Source of the DNA: DASQFQ01 sp963802905
Lineage (GTDB): Bacteria; Actinomycetota; Thermoleophilia; Solirubrobacterales; Solirubrobacteraceae
NCBI GenBank assembly: GCA_963802905.1
Contig: CAWDKH010000004.1
Span: 186,001-250,000, forward strand
Direction of reading: 5' to 3'
DNA: 64,000 nt
In this document: positions 36,827 to 45,907 of the stretch, one piece after another
Layout: each line of letters begins with the position of its first letter
How positions within the stretch are numbered: position 1 is the first letter of the stretch
Made by a program: the position numbers and the translations under genes
The notes under the pieces: model-generated
What the model was told of the DNA's origin: nothing
What the model saw: the letters and a program-made list of their open reading frames with translations, nothing else
Databases searched by the model: none

Positions 36827-38614
36827 GTGCCACCGGCCTCCGCCAGCCTCTATCGCCGCCACCGCCCGCGCTCGTTCGCGGACGTCGTCGGGCAGGAGCA
36901 CGTCGTCCGCACGCTCTCCAACGCGATCGAGCAGGACAAGGTCCACCACGCGTATCTGTTCGTCGGCTCGCGCGGCACGGGCAAGACGTCGATGGCGAAG
37001 ATCCTCGCCGCGTCGCTGAACTGCGAGCGCGGCGGCCCGACGACGGCGCCGTGCGGCATCTGCGACTCGTGCGTCTCGATCGCGAACGCGACGTCGCTCG
37101 ACGTGATCGAGATGGATGCGGCGTCCAACAACTCGGTCGACGACATCCGCGACCTGCGCGAGAAGGTCGCCTACGCGCCGGTCTCCGGGCGCCACAAGGT
37201 CTACATCCTCGACGAGGCGCACATGCTCTCGACGGCGGCGTGGAACGCGTTCCTCAAGACGCTCGAGGAGCCGCCGCCGCACACGATCTTCGTGCTCGCC
37301 ACGACCGAGGCCAACAAGGTCCTGCCGACGGTGGTCGACCGCTGCCACCGCTTCGACTTCGGCCGCCCGACGATGACGCAGATCACCGAGGTGCTGCGGC
37401 GCGTCGCCGACGCCGAGCAGATCGTGATCCCCGACGAGGCGACCGCGCTGATCGCCCGCTCGGCGACGGGCTCGTTCCGCGACGCGCTGGGGACGATGGA
37501 GCAGCTGCTCGCCTACTCGGGCGCGTCGATCGAGCTGGCCGACGTGCTGGCGGTGCTCGGCGCGGCCGACGCCGACCTGCTGTTCGGCGCGATCGACGCG
37601 GTGGCCGCCGGCGACGCCCGCTCGGCGCTGCTCGCCGCGGCGCGGCTGGCCGACTCGGGGCGCGACATCGGGCGCTTCTTCGGTGACCTCGAGGCGCACG
37701 CGCGATCGCTGATGGTCGTGCAGACGCTCGGCGGCGAGGTGCCGCCCGAGCTCCAGGTGACCGCCGAGCAGGACGAGCGGCTGCGCGAGCAGGCCGCCCG
37801 CGTGAGCCCGACCGACGTCGTCCGCGTGCTCGACCTGATCGCAGTCGGCCTGCGCGCGATGAAGGACGGCTCCGACGCGCGGACCCAGCTCGAGCTCGCG
37901 CTCGTCAAGGCCGCGCTCCCGAAGGTCGACGCGTCCGCGAAGGCGTTGCAGTCCCGGCTCGAGCGGCTGGAGGCCGGCCGCTCCGCGCCCACCCCGGCGC
38001 CCCCGGGCGGCCGGGCCCCCGACGTGCCGGCCACGGCCGCCGGCCGCGCGACGCCGCCGACCAACGGCGCGCCGAAGGAAGCGCCGGCCGCCGCTGCCCC
38101 TGCGGCGCCGCCCGCCCCCTCCCAGCCCGCCGCTCCGCCCGCCCCGATCGAGGCCACCTCCCGCGAGCCTTCGGTGGCCGCCGTGGCCGTCATCGAGCCG
38201 GGAGGCTCGGAGGAGCCGGTGGTCGCGGCCGTCGGCCTCGAGCTCGACTCCTTCGCCGAGCTGTGGCCGGCCGTCATCGAGTCGATCCAGGCCGAGCGCC
38301 CGCTGCTCGCCGAGCACCTCAAGGTCGCCCGGCCCGCCGCGCTCGGCAGCGGGGAGCTCACGCTCGCGTGGGCGGAGACGCACGGCCTCTCGAAGCGCAA
38401 GGCCGAGGACCCCGCCAACCGCGAGCTGATCGGCCGCGCGATCCGGGCCGTCACCGGCGCGTCGCTGCGACTCGCGCACGAGCTGCGCCAGGAGACTCCC
38501 GAGATGGCCGCGGCGGAGACGCTGTCGGCCGACGAGCTGATCGAGCGCTTCGTGGAAGAGTTCGAGGCGGAGATCCTGCCCGAGCCAGAACCTGAGTCCG
38601 AGGAGACGTCCTGA
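36827..38614 (+). CDS. dnaX: DNA polymerase III subunit gamma/tau
   Basis: 595 residues from GTG 36827. AAA+ clamp-loader motor: SLYRRHRPRSFADVVGQEHVV, Walker A GSRGTGKTSMAK, zinc-binding Cys set CERGG...CGICDSC, Walker B YILDEAHML and sensor 1 LATTEANK. A Pro/Ala-rich linker (about 385-460) leads to a tau-like C-terminal domain. It loads the sliding clamp and couples polymerases. It is one base apart from ybaB (TGATG), in the common dnaX-ybaB-recR order. Confidence 0.95.
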   Translation: MPPASASLYRRHRPRSFADVVGQEHVVRTLSNAIEQDKVHHAYLFVGSRGTGKTSMAKILAASLNCERGGPTTAPCGICDSCVSIANATSLDVIEMDAASNNSVDDIRDLREKVAYAPVSGRHKVYILDEAHMLSTAAWNAFLKTLEEPPPHTIFVLATTEANKVLPTVVDRCHRFDFGRPTMTQITEVLRRVADAEQIVIPDEATALIARSATGSFRDALGTMEQLLAYSGASIELADVLAVLGAADADLLFGAIDAVAAGDARSALLAAARLADSGRDIGRFFGDLEAHARSLMVVQTLGGEVPPELQVTAEQDERLREQAARVSPTDVVRVLDLIAVGLRAMKDGSDARTQLELALVKAALPKVDASAKALQSRLERLEAGRSAPTPAPPGGRAPDVPATAAGRATPPTNGAPKEAPAAAAPAAPPAPSQPAAPPAPIEATSREPSVAAVAVIEPGGSEEPVVAAVGLELDSFAELWPAVIESIQAERPLLAEHLKVARPAALGSGELTLAWAETHGLSKRKAEDPANRELIGRAIRAVTGASLRLAHELRQETPEMAAAETLSADELIERFVEEFEAEILPEPEPESEETS

Positions 38615-38961
38615 TGCCGCCCCAGCCGAACATGCAGCAGATGCTCAAGCAGGTGCAGAAGATGCAGGCGGAGATGATGGCGGCGCAGGAGTCGCTGAAG
38701 GACGAGCGCGTCGAGGCCTCCGCGGGCGGCGGCATGGTCAAGGTCGTCGCCACCGGCGAGCTCGCGATCGAGTCGATCACCATCGACCCCGACGCGGTCG
38801 ACCCCGAGGACGTCGAGATGCTGCAGGACACCGTCCTCGCCGCGGTCAACGAGGCGCTGCGCTCGGCGCAGGAGCTCGCCGCCGAGAAGATGGGCGGCGT
38901 CACCGGCGGGCTCGGCGGCCCCGGCGGCGGCCTCGGTGGGCTGGGCCTGCCCGGCCTCTAA
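38614..38961 (+). CDS. YbaB/EbfC family nucleoid-associated protein
   Basis: 115 residues, the usual size. MLKQVQKMQAEMMAAQESLKDERVEASAGGGMVKVVATGELAIESITIDP is the family core. The C-terminus is Gly/Leu-rich. It binds DNA as a dimer and is thought to aid recombination or nucleoid structure with RecR. It overlaps dnaX by one base. Confidence 0.93.
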   Translation: MPPQPNMQQMLKQVQKMQAEMMAAQESLKDERVEASAGGGMVKVVATGELAIESITIDPDAVDPEDVEMLQDTVLAAVNEALRSAQELAAEKMGGVTGGLGGPGGGLGGLGLPGL

Positions 38962-38964
38962 GCC

Positions 38965-39564
38965 TTGCTCGCACCGCCCCTCCAGCGGCTCGTGACCGAG
39001 CTCGGCAAGCTGCCCGGCATCGGCAACCGGACCGCGCAGCGGCTCGCGTTCCACATCCTGCGCACGTCGACCGAGGACGCCGGCGCGCTCGCCGACGCCA
39101 TCCGCGACGTCAAGGAGAAGATCACGCTCTGCGAGATCTGCTTCAACCTCGCCGAGGGCCCGCACTGCGCGATCTGCCAGGACGACCGGCGCGACCCGAC
39201 GATCATCTGCGTCGTCGAGGAGCCCGGCGACGTCATCCCGATCGAGCGCACGCACGAGTACCGCGGCCGCTACCACGTGCTCGGCGGCGCGCTCTCCCCG
39301 ATCGACGGCGTCGAGCCCGACGACCTCAGGATCGCCCAGCTCTACGGCCGCATCGAGGGCTCCGAGGTCCGCGAGGTCGTGCTCGCCACGAACCCGACGA
39401 CCACCGGCGAGGCGACCGCGCTGCACATCGCCGACGGCCTGCGCATGCGCTCGCCGGACGTCGCCGTCACCCGGCTCGCGTCCGGCCTCCCGGTCGGCGG
39501 CGACCTCGAGTACGCCGACGAGGTCACGCTCGGCCGCGCGCTCGCCGGTCGCCGCGCGGTCTAG
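38965..39564 (+). CDS. recR: Recombination mediator RecR
   Basis: 199 residues, starting TTG 38965. Helix-hairpin-helix: LVTELGKLPGIGNRTAQRLAFHIL. Zinc finger: CEICFNLAEGPHCAIC. Toprim domain: IICVVEEPGDVIPIERTHEYRGRYHVLGGALSPIDG. Walker-like tail: ASGLPVGGDLEYADEVTLGRAL. Full length. With RecO/RecF it loads RecA at gaps. Confidence 0.96.
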   Translation: MLAPPLQRLVTELGKLPGIGNRTAQRLAFHILRTSTEDAGALADAIRDVKEKITLCEICFNLAEGPHCAICQDDRRDPTIICVVEEPGDVIPIERTHEYRGRYHVLGGALSPIDGVEPDDLRIAQLYGRIEGSEVREVVLATNPTTTGEATALHIADGLRMRSPDVAVTRLASGLPVGGDLEYADEVTLGRALAGRRAV

Positions 39565-39583
39565 GCACCTACACTCCGCCGCC

Positions 39584-40840
39584 GTGCCCAGCACCGTCGT
39601 CATGAAGTTCGGCGGCACCTCGGTGGCCGACGCCGAGCGCCTCAAGCGCGCCGCCCGCCGGATCGTCCGCGCCCAGGAGCAGGGCCACCACGTGGTGGCC
39701 GTGCTGTCCGCCCGTGGCTCGATGACCGACGAGCTCGTCGCGATGGCCGAGGAGGTCTCGCCGACCCCCGACCCGCGCGAGATGGACATGCTGCTCTCCA
39801 CCGGCGAGCGGATGTCGTGCGCGCTGTGCGCGATGGCGATCAACGACCTCGGCCACAAGGCGATCTCGCTCACCGGCTCGCAGGCCGGCATCGTCACCGA
39901 CACGAGCCACACCAAGGCGCGCATCCTCGACGTCCGCGCCGACCGCATCCGCCAGGCCCACGCCGAGGACCAGATCGTGCTCGTCGCCGGCTTCCAGGGC
40001 GTCTCCACCGCCAAGGACGTCACCACGCTCGGCCGCGGCGGCTCCGACACCACCGCCGTCGCGCTCGCCGCCGCGATGGGCGCCGAGGTGTGCGAGATCT
40101 ACACCGACGTCGCGGGCGTGTTCAGCGCCGACCCGCGGATCGTCCCCGACGCCCGCAAGCTGCCGGTCGTCTCGTTCGAGGAGATGCTCGAGATGGCCGC
40201 CTCCGGCGCGCGCGTGCTGCAGCTGCGCTCGGTCGAGTACGCCCGCACCCACGGCGTCCGCATCCACTGCCGATCGAGCTTCAGCGAGGACCCCGGTACC
40301 TTTGTCGTCGGCGAGGAAGAGACCATGGAACGACCACTGATCACCGCCGTCACCCACTCCACCGACGAGGCGCGCATGACGCTCCTCGGCGTCCCGGACA
40401 ACCCGGGCGTCGCGGGCCGCATCTTCACCGCGCTCGCCGACGCGAACGTCAACGTCGACATGATCATCCAGAACGAGCCGGAGTCCGAGGGCGCCTCGGC
40501 CGACATGTAGTTCACCGTTCCGCGCGCCGACCTCCCGACCGCCCGCAAGGCGCTCGACCCGGTCGTCTCCGACGTCGGCATCTTCCGCGTCGCCGAGGAC
40601 CCGACGATGGGGAAGGTCTCCGTCGTCGGCGCGGGAATGAAGTCGCACCCGGGCGTCGCCGCCAAGGTGTTCGCCACCCTCGGCAACGAGGAAATCAACA
40701 TCGAGATGATCTCCACCTCGCCGATCAAGATCTCCTGTGTCGTCTCCGCCGACCGCGTGCCGCAGGCCGTCCGCGCCCTGCACGAGGCGTTCGAGCTCGG
40801 CGCCGACGACGTCCGCCCCGAGCACCCGTTCAAGCCATGA
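39584..40840 (+). pseudogene. lysC: Aspartate kinase, interrupted by an in-frame TAG
   Basis: GTG 39584 opens VVMKFGGTSVADAERLKRAA (kinase motif). LSTGERMS, GGSDTTAVALAAAMGAEVCEIYTDVAGVFSADPR and the first ACT domain follow. Codon 309 (40508-40510) is TAG. After it the same frame continues FTVPRADLPTARKALDPVV and the second ACT domain SVVGAGMKSHPGVAAKVFATLGNEEINIEMISTS to 40840. The family usually has Ser at this position, so a TCG-to-TAG change explains it. The enzyme starts Lys/Met/Thr/DAP synthesis and should be essential. The stop overlaps asd (ATGA). Confidence 0.85.
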
Positions 40841-41847
40841 GCCTCCGCGTCGCCGTCGTGGGCGCCACCGGCGCCGTGGGCACCGTGATGCTCCAGAAGC
40901 TGCAGGAGAGCGACCTCCCGGTCTCGGAGATCGTCCCGTTCGCCTCCGAGCGCTCAGCCGGCCGCGAGCTCGACGGCGGCCTGATCGTGCAGGCGCTCAG
41001 CGAGGAGTCGATCCAGGGCTTCGACATCGCGATCTTCTCCGCCGGCGCGACGACCTCCCGCGCCTGGGCGCCGCGCTTCGCCGCCGCCGGCTGCGTGGTC
41101 GTCGACAACTCGTCCGCCTTCCGCCGCGACCCCGAGATCCCGCTCGTCGTCTCCGAGGTCAACCCGGAGGCGCTCGACGCCCACAAGGGCATCATCGCCA
41201 ACCCGAACTGCTCGACGATGCAGCTGATGGTCGCGCTCAAGCCGATCCACGACGCGGTCGGCATCGAGCGGCTGATCGTCTCGACCTACCAGTCGGTGTC
41301 GGGCACCGGCGTGGCCGCTGTCCAGGAGCTCGAGGACCAGACCCACGCGATGCTGCACGGCATGGAGATCCCCGCGCCCGAGGTCTATCCGCACCCGATC
41401 GCGTTCAACGTCCTCGGCGGCGCCGGCAACTTCGCCGACGGCGACGACCACACCGACGAGGAGCGCAAGATGATGTTCGAGACGCGCAAGATCCTCGGCG
41501 ACGAGTCGATCGCGATCTCCGTCACCTGCGCCCGCGTCCCGGTCATCTCGTCGCACTCGGAGTCGGTCAACCTGCAGACGCGCGAGCCGCTCGAGGTCGA
41601 GGAGGCGCGGCGCCTGCTCGAGGCGATGCCCGGCCTCACGCTGGTCGACCCCTACCCGACCGCCACCGGCGCCGCGGGCAAGGACGACGTCTTCGTCGGC
41701 CGCCTCCGCCGCGACCCGTCGCACGAGCGCGGGCTGCAGATGTGGGTGGTGTCGGACAACCTCCACAAGGGCGCCGCCACCAACGCGGTCCAGCTCGCCG
41801 AGCAGCTCTACGCGCGCGGCCTGGTGGGCTCGCGCACCGCGGCCTAG
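40837..41847 (+). CDS. asd: Aspartate-semialdehyde dehydrogenase
   Basis: 336 residues. LRVAVVGATGAVGTVMLQKL (NADP site), the catalytic Cys in IIANPNCSTMQLMVAL, STYQSVSGTGVAAVQEL and the catalytic His in RVPVISSHSESVNLQT are all present. It reduces aspartyl phosphate to aspartate semialdehyde for lysine/DAP, threonine and methionine. It is translationally coupled to lysC. Confidence 0.96.
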   Translation: MSLRVAVVGATGAVGTVMLQKLQESDLPVSEIVPFASERSAGRELDGGLIVQALSEESIQGFDIAIFSAGATTSRAWAPRFAAAGCVVVDNSSAFRRDPEIPLVVSEVNPEALDAHKGIIANPNCSTMQLMVALKPIHDAVGIERLIVSTYQSVSGTGVAAVQELEDQTHAMLHGMEIPAPEVYPHPIAFNVLGGAGNFADGDDHTDEERKMMFETRKILGDESIAISVTCARVPVISSHSESVNLQTREPLEVEEARRLLEAMPGLTLVDPYPTATGAAGKDDVFVGRLRRDPSHERGLQMWVVSDNLHKGAATNAVQLAEQLYARGLVGSRTAA

Positions 41848-41916
41848 TCGTTCGCGGCAGCGCCGACGAACGTCAACAGCGGCTGGGGAGGGGAGGGGTT
41901 CGGCCGGTTTCGGCTG

Positions 41917-41963
41917 GGTTGTCCTGCCCTAGGGTCGCCAGGTGACCCCTAACCAGGACAACC
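41917..41963. terminator. Large hairpin, probable bidirectional terminator
   Basis: GGTTGTCCTG at 41917-41926 pairs perfectly with CAGGACAACC at 41954-41963. An inner pair TAGGGTC/GACCCCTA extends the stem. It lies between the convergent asd and sdhE-like genes. A further direct copy of the left arm follows at 41978. Confidence 0.6.
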
Positions 41964-41977
41964 ACCGCATTTCTCAC

Positions 41978-41992
41978 GGGTTGTCCTGCCCT
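41978..41992 (+). repeat. 15-bp direct repeat of the hairpin arm
   Basis: GGGTTGTCCTGCCCT occurs at 41916-41930 and again at 41978-41992, exactly 62 bp apart. Confidence 0.7.
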
Positions 41993-42035
41993 CCCTCAAT
42001 GCGCCGTTGAAGTTCGCAGGCACTGCCGCGGTGCG

Positions 42036-42968
42036 CTACCAGCCGCCGGAGCCGTCGCCCTCGCCGACGCCGGCGACCACCGAGGTCGACCAGTCGATCA
42101 CCGAGGTGGGCTTGACGACGTGCTTGGTGAGGCCGAGCTCCTTGGCGTCGAGCCCGAGGGCGAGCCCGACAAGCTGCGGGAGGTGCAGCACCGGCATCCC
42201 CAGCTCGCGCCCCACGACCGTCTGCGCGCCCGGCTGCTGGAGATCCAGGTTGAGGTGGCACAGCGGGCACGGCGTGACGAGGCAGTCGGCGTCGGCGTCG
42301 ATCGCGTCGCCGAGATGGCGGCCGGCCTGCTTCAAGGACGCGTCGCGGTTCATCGTGATGATCGGGAAGCCGCAGCACTTGTACATGCCGGCGTAGTCGA
42401 CGACGGTGCCGCCGAGCGCCTCGATCAGCAGCTGCAGGTAGCGGTCGCGCGGGTTCTCGCGCCCGATCCCGAGGCGCTCGGTGGGGCGGACGATGTAGCA
42501 GCCGTAGAACGGCCCGACGCGCAGGTCGGTGAGCGGCCGCTTGACCTTCGCCTTGATCGCGTCGAGGCCGATCTCCTCGACCATCAGCCAGAGGAAGTTC
42601 TTGTTCGAGATCCCGCGCTCGTAGGTGAGCCCCTCGGGCGCCAGCGTCTCGTTGATGTGGTCGCGGTACTCGGTGTTGCCGTCGAGCCGCTCCTGGCACT
42701 CGGTCTGCGCGCCCTGGCAGGTCGAGCAGATGTTCATCATCAGCTCGGCGCCCTCGCCGATCTCCTTCTGGGCGAGCGCGAACGTGCGCGCGTTGAGCGT
42801 GTCGGCCAGCTCCTGGTTGTGCTCGGCGATCACGCCCGCGCCGCAGCACGACGCGCGGTCGAGCTCGACGAGCTCGATGTCGAGCAGCGGGGCGACCTGC
42901 GCCATCGAGCCGTGCAGCTCCGGCGTGAAGCCGCGGCTCACGCAGCCCGGCCAGTAGGCGACCTTCAC
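42036..42968 (-). CDS. CCG-domain (HdrB/SdhE-like) subunit of succinate dehydrogenase
   Basis: 310 residues from GTG 42968, overlapping the sdhB stop (GTGA). Two Cys-rich CCG domains: first CSTC and RASCCGAGVIAEH; second YKCCGFPIITMNRD and TPCPLCHLNLD. This is the PF02754 pattern of heterodisulfide reductase subunit B and of the SdhE subunit of type-E succinate:quinone reductases. The motifs bind Fe-S centres. The gene takes the place where membrane anchors SdhC/SdhD would be expected; it has no membrane helices. The C-terminus ends in Gly/Ser. Confidence 0.85.
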   Translation of the reverse strand: MKVAYWPGCVSRGFTPELHGSMAQVAPLLDIELVELDRASCCGAGVIAEHNQELADTLNARTFALAQKEIGEGAELMMNICSTCQGAQTECQERLDGNTEYRDHINETLAPEGLTYERGISNKNFLWLMVEEIGLDAIKAKVKRPLTDLRVGPFYGCYIVRPTERLGIGRENPRDRYLQLLIEALGGTVVDYAGMYKCCGFPIITMNRDASLKQAGRHLGDAIDADADCLVTPCPLCHLNLDLQQPGAQTVVGRELGMPVLHLPQLVGLALGLDAKELGLTKHVVKPTSVIDWSTSVVAGVGEGDGSGGW

Positions 42969-44005
42969 TCGACTTCCTCCTCTTCGCCGACGACGTACAG
43001 GTTGAGCTCGTAGCGCTCGTCCTTGTCGTGGACGTGGTCGAAGATCCGGCGGACCTCCTTGGGGGCCTTGTGCTGGTGCAGCAGGGCCTTCTTCGGCGTC
43101 ACCTTGCCGGTGCGCAGCGCCTTCAGGATCGAGGGCAGCGAGCGTGCGAGCTCGGGCACCGCGCGCGGGTGGAACTTGCCGCCGTAGGAGTCGGGCAGCA
43201 GGTCCGCCTCGTGGAGGATGCCGTTCTTCTCGATGTTGTTGACGAACGCGTGCTCGTGGCGGTAGCCGTTGTTGCGGTCGTTGATCCCATGGTCGGCGGT
43301 GGCGATCCGCCGCAGCCGCATGATCTGGCTCATCGGGGCGACGCCCTTCGGGCACGCCTCGATGCAGTTGAAGCAGTGGGTGCAGTCGTAGATGCCGTGC
43401 GGGTCCTCGGACAGGTCGCGCAGCCGCTGGTCGTGCTGGCCGTCGCGCGGGTCGCCGACGAAGCGATAGGCCTTGGCGAGCGCGGCGGGGCCGATGAAGA
43501 GCGGGTCGACCTCCATCGAGAGGCAGTCCGACACGCAGGCGCCGCACTGGATGCAGGCCATCGTCTGCGTGATGTCGATCATCGACTCGGCGGGGACGAT
43601 GTACTCGCGCTCCGGCGGGTCGCCCTCGGGGATCAGCCACGGCGTGACGCGCCGCATCTTCTTCCAGTGGACCGCGTCCATGTCGACGATCAGGTCCTTG
43701 ATCACCGGCATGTTGCCCATCGGCTCGACCTGGATCGTGCCGTCGCTGGAGCGCTCGGCGGCCTCGTCGAGGTGCGTGTGGCAGGCGAGCGTCGGGCGCC
43801 CGTTGATGCGCACGCCGCAGGAGCCGCAGATCGCGGCGCGGCAGGAGCAGCGGATGCCGATCGAGCCGTCCTCGCGGTCCTTGGCCTGGAGGATCCCGTC
43901 GAGCACGGAGCGCTTGCCGTCGAGGTCGATCGTGAACTCTTCCCAGTACGGCGCGTCGCCGGACTCGGGCAGGTAGCGGCGCAGCTTCAGCGTGTATTCA
44001 GCCAT
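42965..44005 (-). CDS. sdhB: Succinate dehydrogenase/fumarate reductase iron-sulfur subunit
   Basis: 346 residues, longer than usual (~240) because of a ~90-residue C-terminal extension. [2Fe-2S] ligands: RCSCRAAICGSC and a later Cys in LACHTH. 4Fe and 3Fe cluster motifs: CIQCGACVSDC and CTHCFNCIEACPKG. The extension (GYRHEHAFVNNIEKNG...LYVVGEEEEVE) may hold the SdhE-like partner. It transfers electrons from FAD to the quinone-reactive part. Same operon as sdhA; 1 bp spacing. Confidence 0.92.
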   Translation of the reverse strand: MAEYTLKLRRYLPESGDAPYWEEFTIDLDGKRSVLDGILQAKDREDGSIGIRCSCRAAICGSCGVRINGRPTLACHTHLDEAAERSSDGTIQVEPMGNMPVIKDLIVDMDAVHWKKMRRVTPWLIPEGDPPEREYIVPAESMIDITQTMACIQCGACVSDCLSMEVDPLFIGPAALAKAYRFVGDPRDGQHDQRLRDLSEDPHGIYDCTHCFNCIEACPKGVAPMSQIMRLRRIATADHGINDRNNGYRHEHAFVNNIEKNGILHEADLLPDSYGGKFHPRAVPELARSLPSILKALRTGKVTPKKALLHQHKAPKEVRRIFDHVHDKDERYELNLYVVGEEEEVE

Positions 44006-45694
44006 CTAATAGGTCCGCTCCTGCGGCTCCCACTGGGTCATGGTTACGGGAGCGTAGTCGACCTTCGGAGCGTCTCCGCCGTTCACCGAGATGGTGATGT
44101 GCTTGAGCCACTCCTCGTCGTTGCGCTCGGGGTAGTCGAGCCGGAACTGGGCTCCGCGCGACTCCTTGCGCTCGAGTGCGCCGGTCACGATCGCCTCCGC
44201 GCAGTCGAGCATGTAGCCGAGCTCGATCGCGCCGAGCACGTCCTGGTTGAAGACCGTGCCGCGGTCGTCGACGTAGGCCGAGCCGGACTCCTCCTTGAGC
44301 CGCTGGATCGTCTCCATCGCCGACGTCAGGCCCGCCTCGTCGCGGAAGACCGCGCACTTCTCGTTCATCATCTCGCCGAGCTCGTCCTTGATCTCCGAGA
44401 TGCGGCGGCCGCCCTTCTCGCGGCCGAGGATCTCGTCGATCATCTTCTGCTCGGACTCGAGCGCCGCCTCGGAGGCCGTCGGCATCGCCATCTCGCTCGC
44501 GCGGGCTGCGGCGTGCTCGCCGGAGCGGCGGCCGAAGATCAGCGTGTCGAGCAGTGAGTTCGCGCCCAGGCGGTTGCCGCCGTGGACCGAGACGCAGGCG
44601 ACCTCGCCGGCCGCGTAGAGCCCGGGGATCGACGTCTCGCCCCACACGTCGGTCTTGACGCCGCCCATGATGTAGTGGCAGCCGGGCTTGATGTGGATCG
44701 GCTCGCGCGTGATGTCGACGCCCGCGAAGTCGCGCCCGATGTTGACGATCTCGCGCAGCGCCTCGAGCGTGCGCTTGCGCGGCACCTTGGTGATGTCGAG
44801 CGCGACGGTGCCGTCGGGGAAGCCGCGGCCCTCGTTGATCTCGGTCTGCTCGGAGCGCGAGACGACGTCGCGCGAGGCGAGCTCGAGCTTGTTGGGCGCG
44901 TACTTCTCCATGAAGCGCTCGCCCTCGGCGTTGTAGAGGTGGGCGCCCTCGCCGCGCGCGCCCTCGGTGATCAGGATCCCGTTGCCCGCCAGCGTGGTCG
45001 GGTGGTACTGGATCATCTCCATGTCCATCAGCGGGGCGCCGATGCGGTAGGCCTGTGCGATCCCGTCGCCGGTGCAGATGAGCGCGTTGGTGGTCGGCTT
45101 GAAGCACTGGCCGGCGCCGCCGGAGGCGAGGATCACCGACTTGGCCGAGAACAGCTGCATCGCGCCGTCGCGGATGTTGCGCGCGACCGCGCCGCAGCAC
45201 TCGCCGGCCTCGTCCTGCACGACCGCGGTGACGAACCACTCCTCGTAACGGTCGATTTCCTCGTGGTGCTTCATCAGCTGCTCGTAGAGCACGTGCAGGA
45301 GCGCCTGGCCGGTGATGTCGGCGACGTAGTAGGTGCGTGCCGCCGAGGCGCCGCCGAACGCGCGCGTGCCGAGCTTGCCCTCGGGGCTGCGGTGGAAGGT
45401 GACGCCGGAGTGCTCGAGCCACAGGACCTCGCCCGGAGCCTCCCGGCACATGATCTCGATCGCGTCCTGGTCGCCGAGGTAGTCGGAGCCCTTGACGGTG
45501 TCGAACGCGTGCGACTCCCAGGAGTCGTCGGGGTTCAGCGCAGCGTTGATGCCGCCCGCGGCCGCGTTGGAGTGGGAGCGGACCGGGTGGACCTTGCTCA
45601 TGATGGCGACGGACGACCCGGCGCCCGCCGCGGCGATCGCGGCGCGCTGACCGGCCAGGCCGGCGCCGATGATGAGGACGTCGTGTGCGGGCAT
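44006..45694 (-). CDS. sdhA: Succinate dehydrogenase/fumarate reductase flavoprotein subunit
   Basis: 562 residues from ATG 45694 (MPAHDVLIIGAGLAGQRAA); an upstream ATG at 45742 would add 16 residues. The FAD-linking His is in VRSHSNAAAGGINAAL. Substrate-site motifs: QYHPTTLAG, REPIHIKPGCHYIMGGV and HGGNRLGANSLLD. C-terminal domain: SRGAQFRLDYPERNDEEWLKH. It oxidises succinate to fumarate in the TCA cycle, or the reverse. Confidence 0.95.
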   Translation of the reverse strand: MPAHDVLIIGAGLAGQRAAIAAAGAGSSVAIMSKVHPVRSHSNAAAGGINAALNPDDSWESHAFDTVKGSDYLGDQDAIEIMCREAPGEVLWLEHSGVTFHRSPEGKLGTRAFGGASAARTYYVADITGQALLHVLYEQLMKHHEEIDRYEEWFVTAVVQDEAGECCGAVARNIRDGAMQLFSAKSVILASGGAGQCFKPTTNALICTGDGIAQAYRIGAPLMDMEMIQYHPTTLAGNGILITEGARGEGAHLYNAEGERFMEKYAPNKLELASRDVVSRSEQTEINEGRGFPDGTVALDITKVPRKRTLEALREIVNIGRDFAGVDITREPIHIKPGCHYIMGGVKTDVWGETSIPGLYAAGEVACVSVHGGNRLGANSLLDTLIFGRRSGEHAAARASEMAMPTASEAALESEQKMIDEILGREKGGRRISEIKDELGEMMNEKCAVFRDEAGLTSAMETIQRLKEESGSAYVDDRGTVFNQDVLGAIELGYMLDCAEAIVTGALERKESRGAQFRLDYPERNDEEWLKHITISVNGGDAPKVDYAPVTMTQWEPQERTY

Positions 45695-45769
45695 GGCGGG
45701 CGAGTCTATAAGTCGTACGGCCCGTATCGACGTCCGGCGCAACGGGGCGCCGACACGGCGCCCCGGGGC

Positions 45770-45907
45770 TCAGGCGCGGGGCTGCGAGTGTGGCCGCGGC
45801 GGCCGCTGCGAGCGCTCGCGGTCGGCGCGGGCTGCCATGGCGAACCACGACCAGCCGACGACCGCGAGACCAAGCCAGGCGAACCCGGCGATGAGCAAGA
45901 TCGACAT
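45770..45907 (-). CDS. 45-residue single-helix membrane protein
   Basis: ATG 45907 has GGGGAGG about 8 bases upstream. MSILLIAGFAWLGLAVVGWSWFAMAARADRE is one membrane helix; the rest is basic and Pro-rich (RSQRPPRPHSQPRA). It lies upstream of sdhA on the same strand. No family is recognised. An accessory subunit of a respiratory complex is possible but unsupported. Confidence 0.55.
   Translation of the reverse strand: MSILLIAGFAWLGLAVVGWSWFAMAARADRERSQRPPRPHSQPRA

Noticed and set aside
40505..40513. TAG as a pyrrolysine or programmed readthrough codon
   Set aside because: No Pyl genes or PYLIS-like element is visible and homologues have Ser. A base error or plain nonsense change is simpler.
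45770..45907. KdpF-like subunit
   Set aside because: Size and one helix fit, but no kdpABC genes follow and the sequence does not match.
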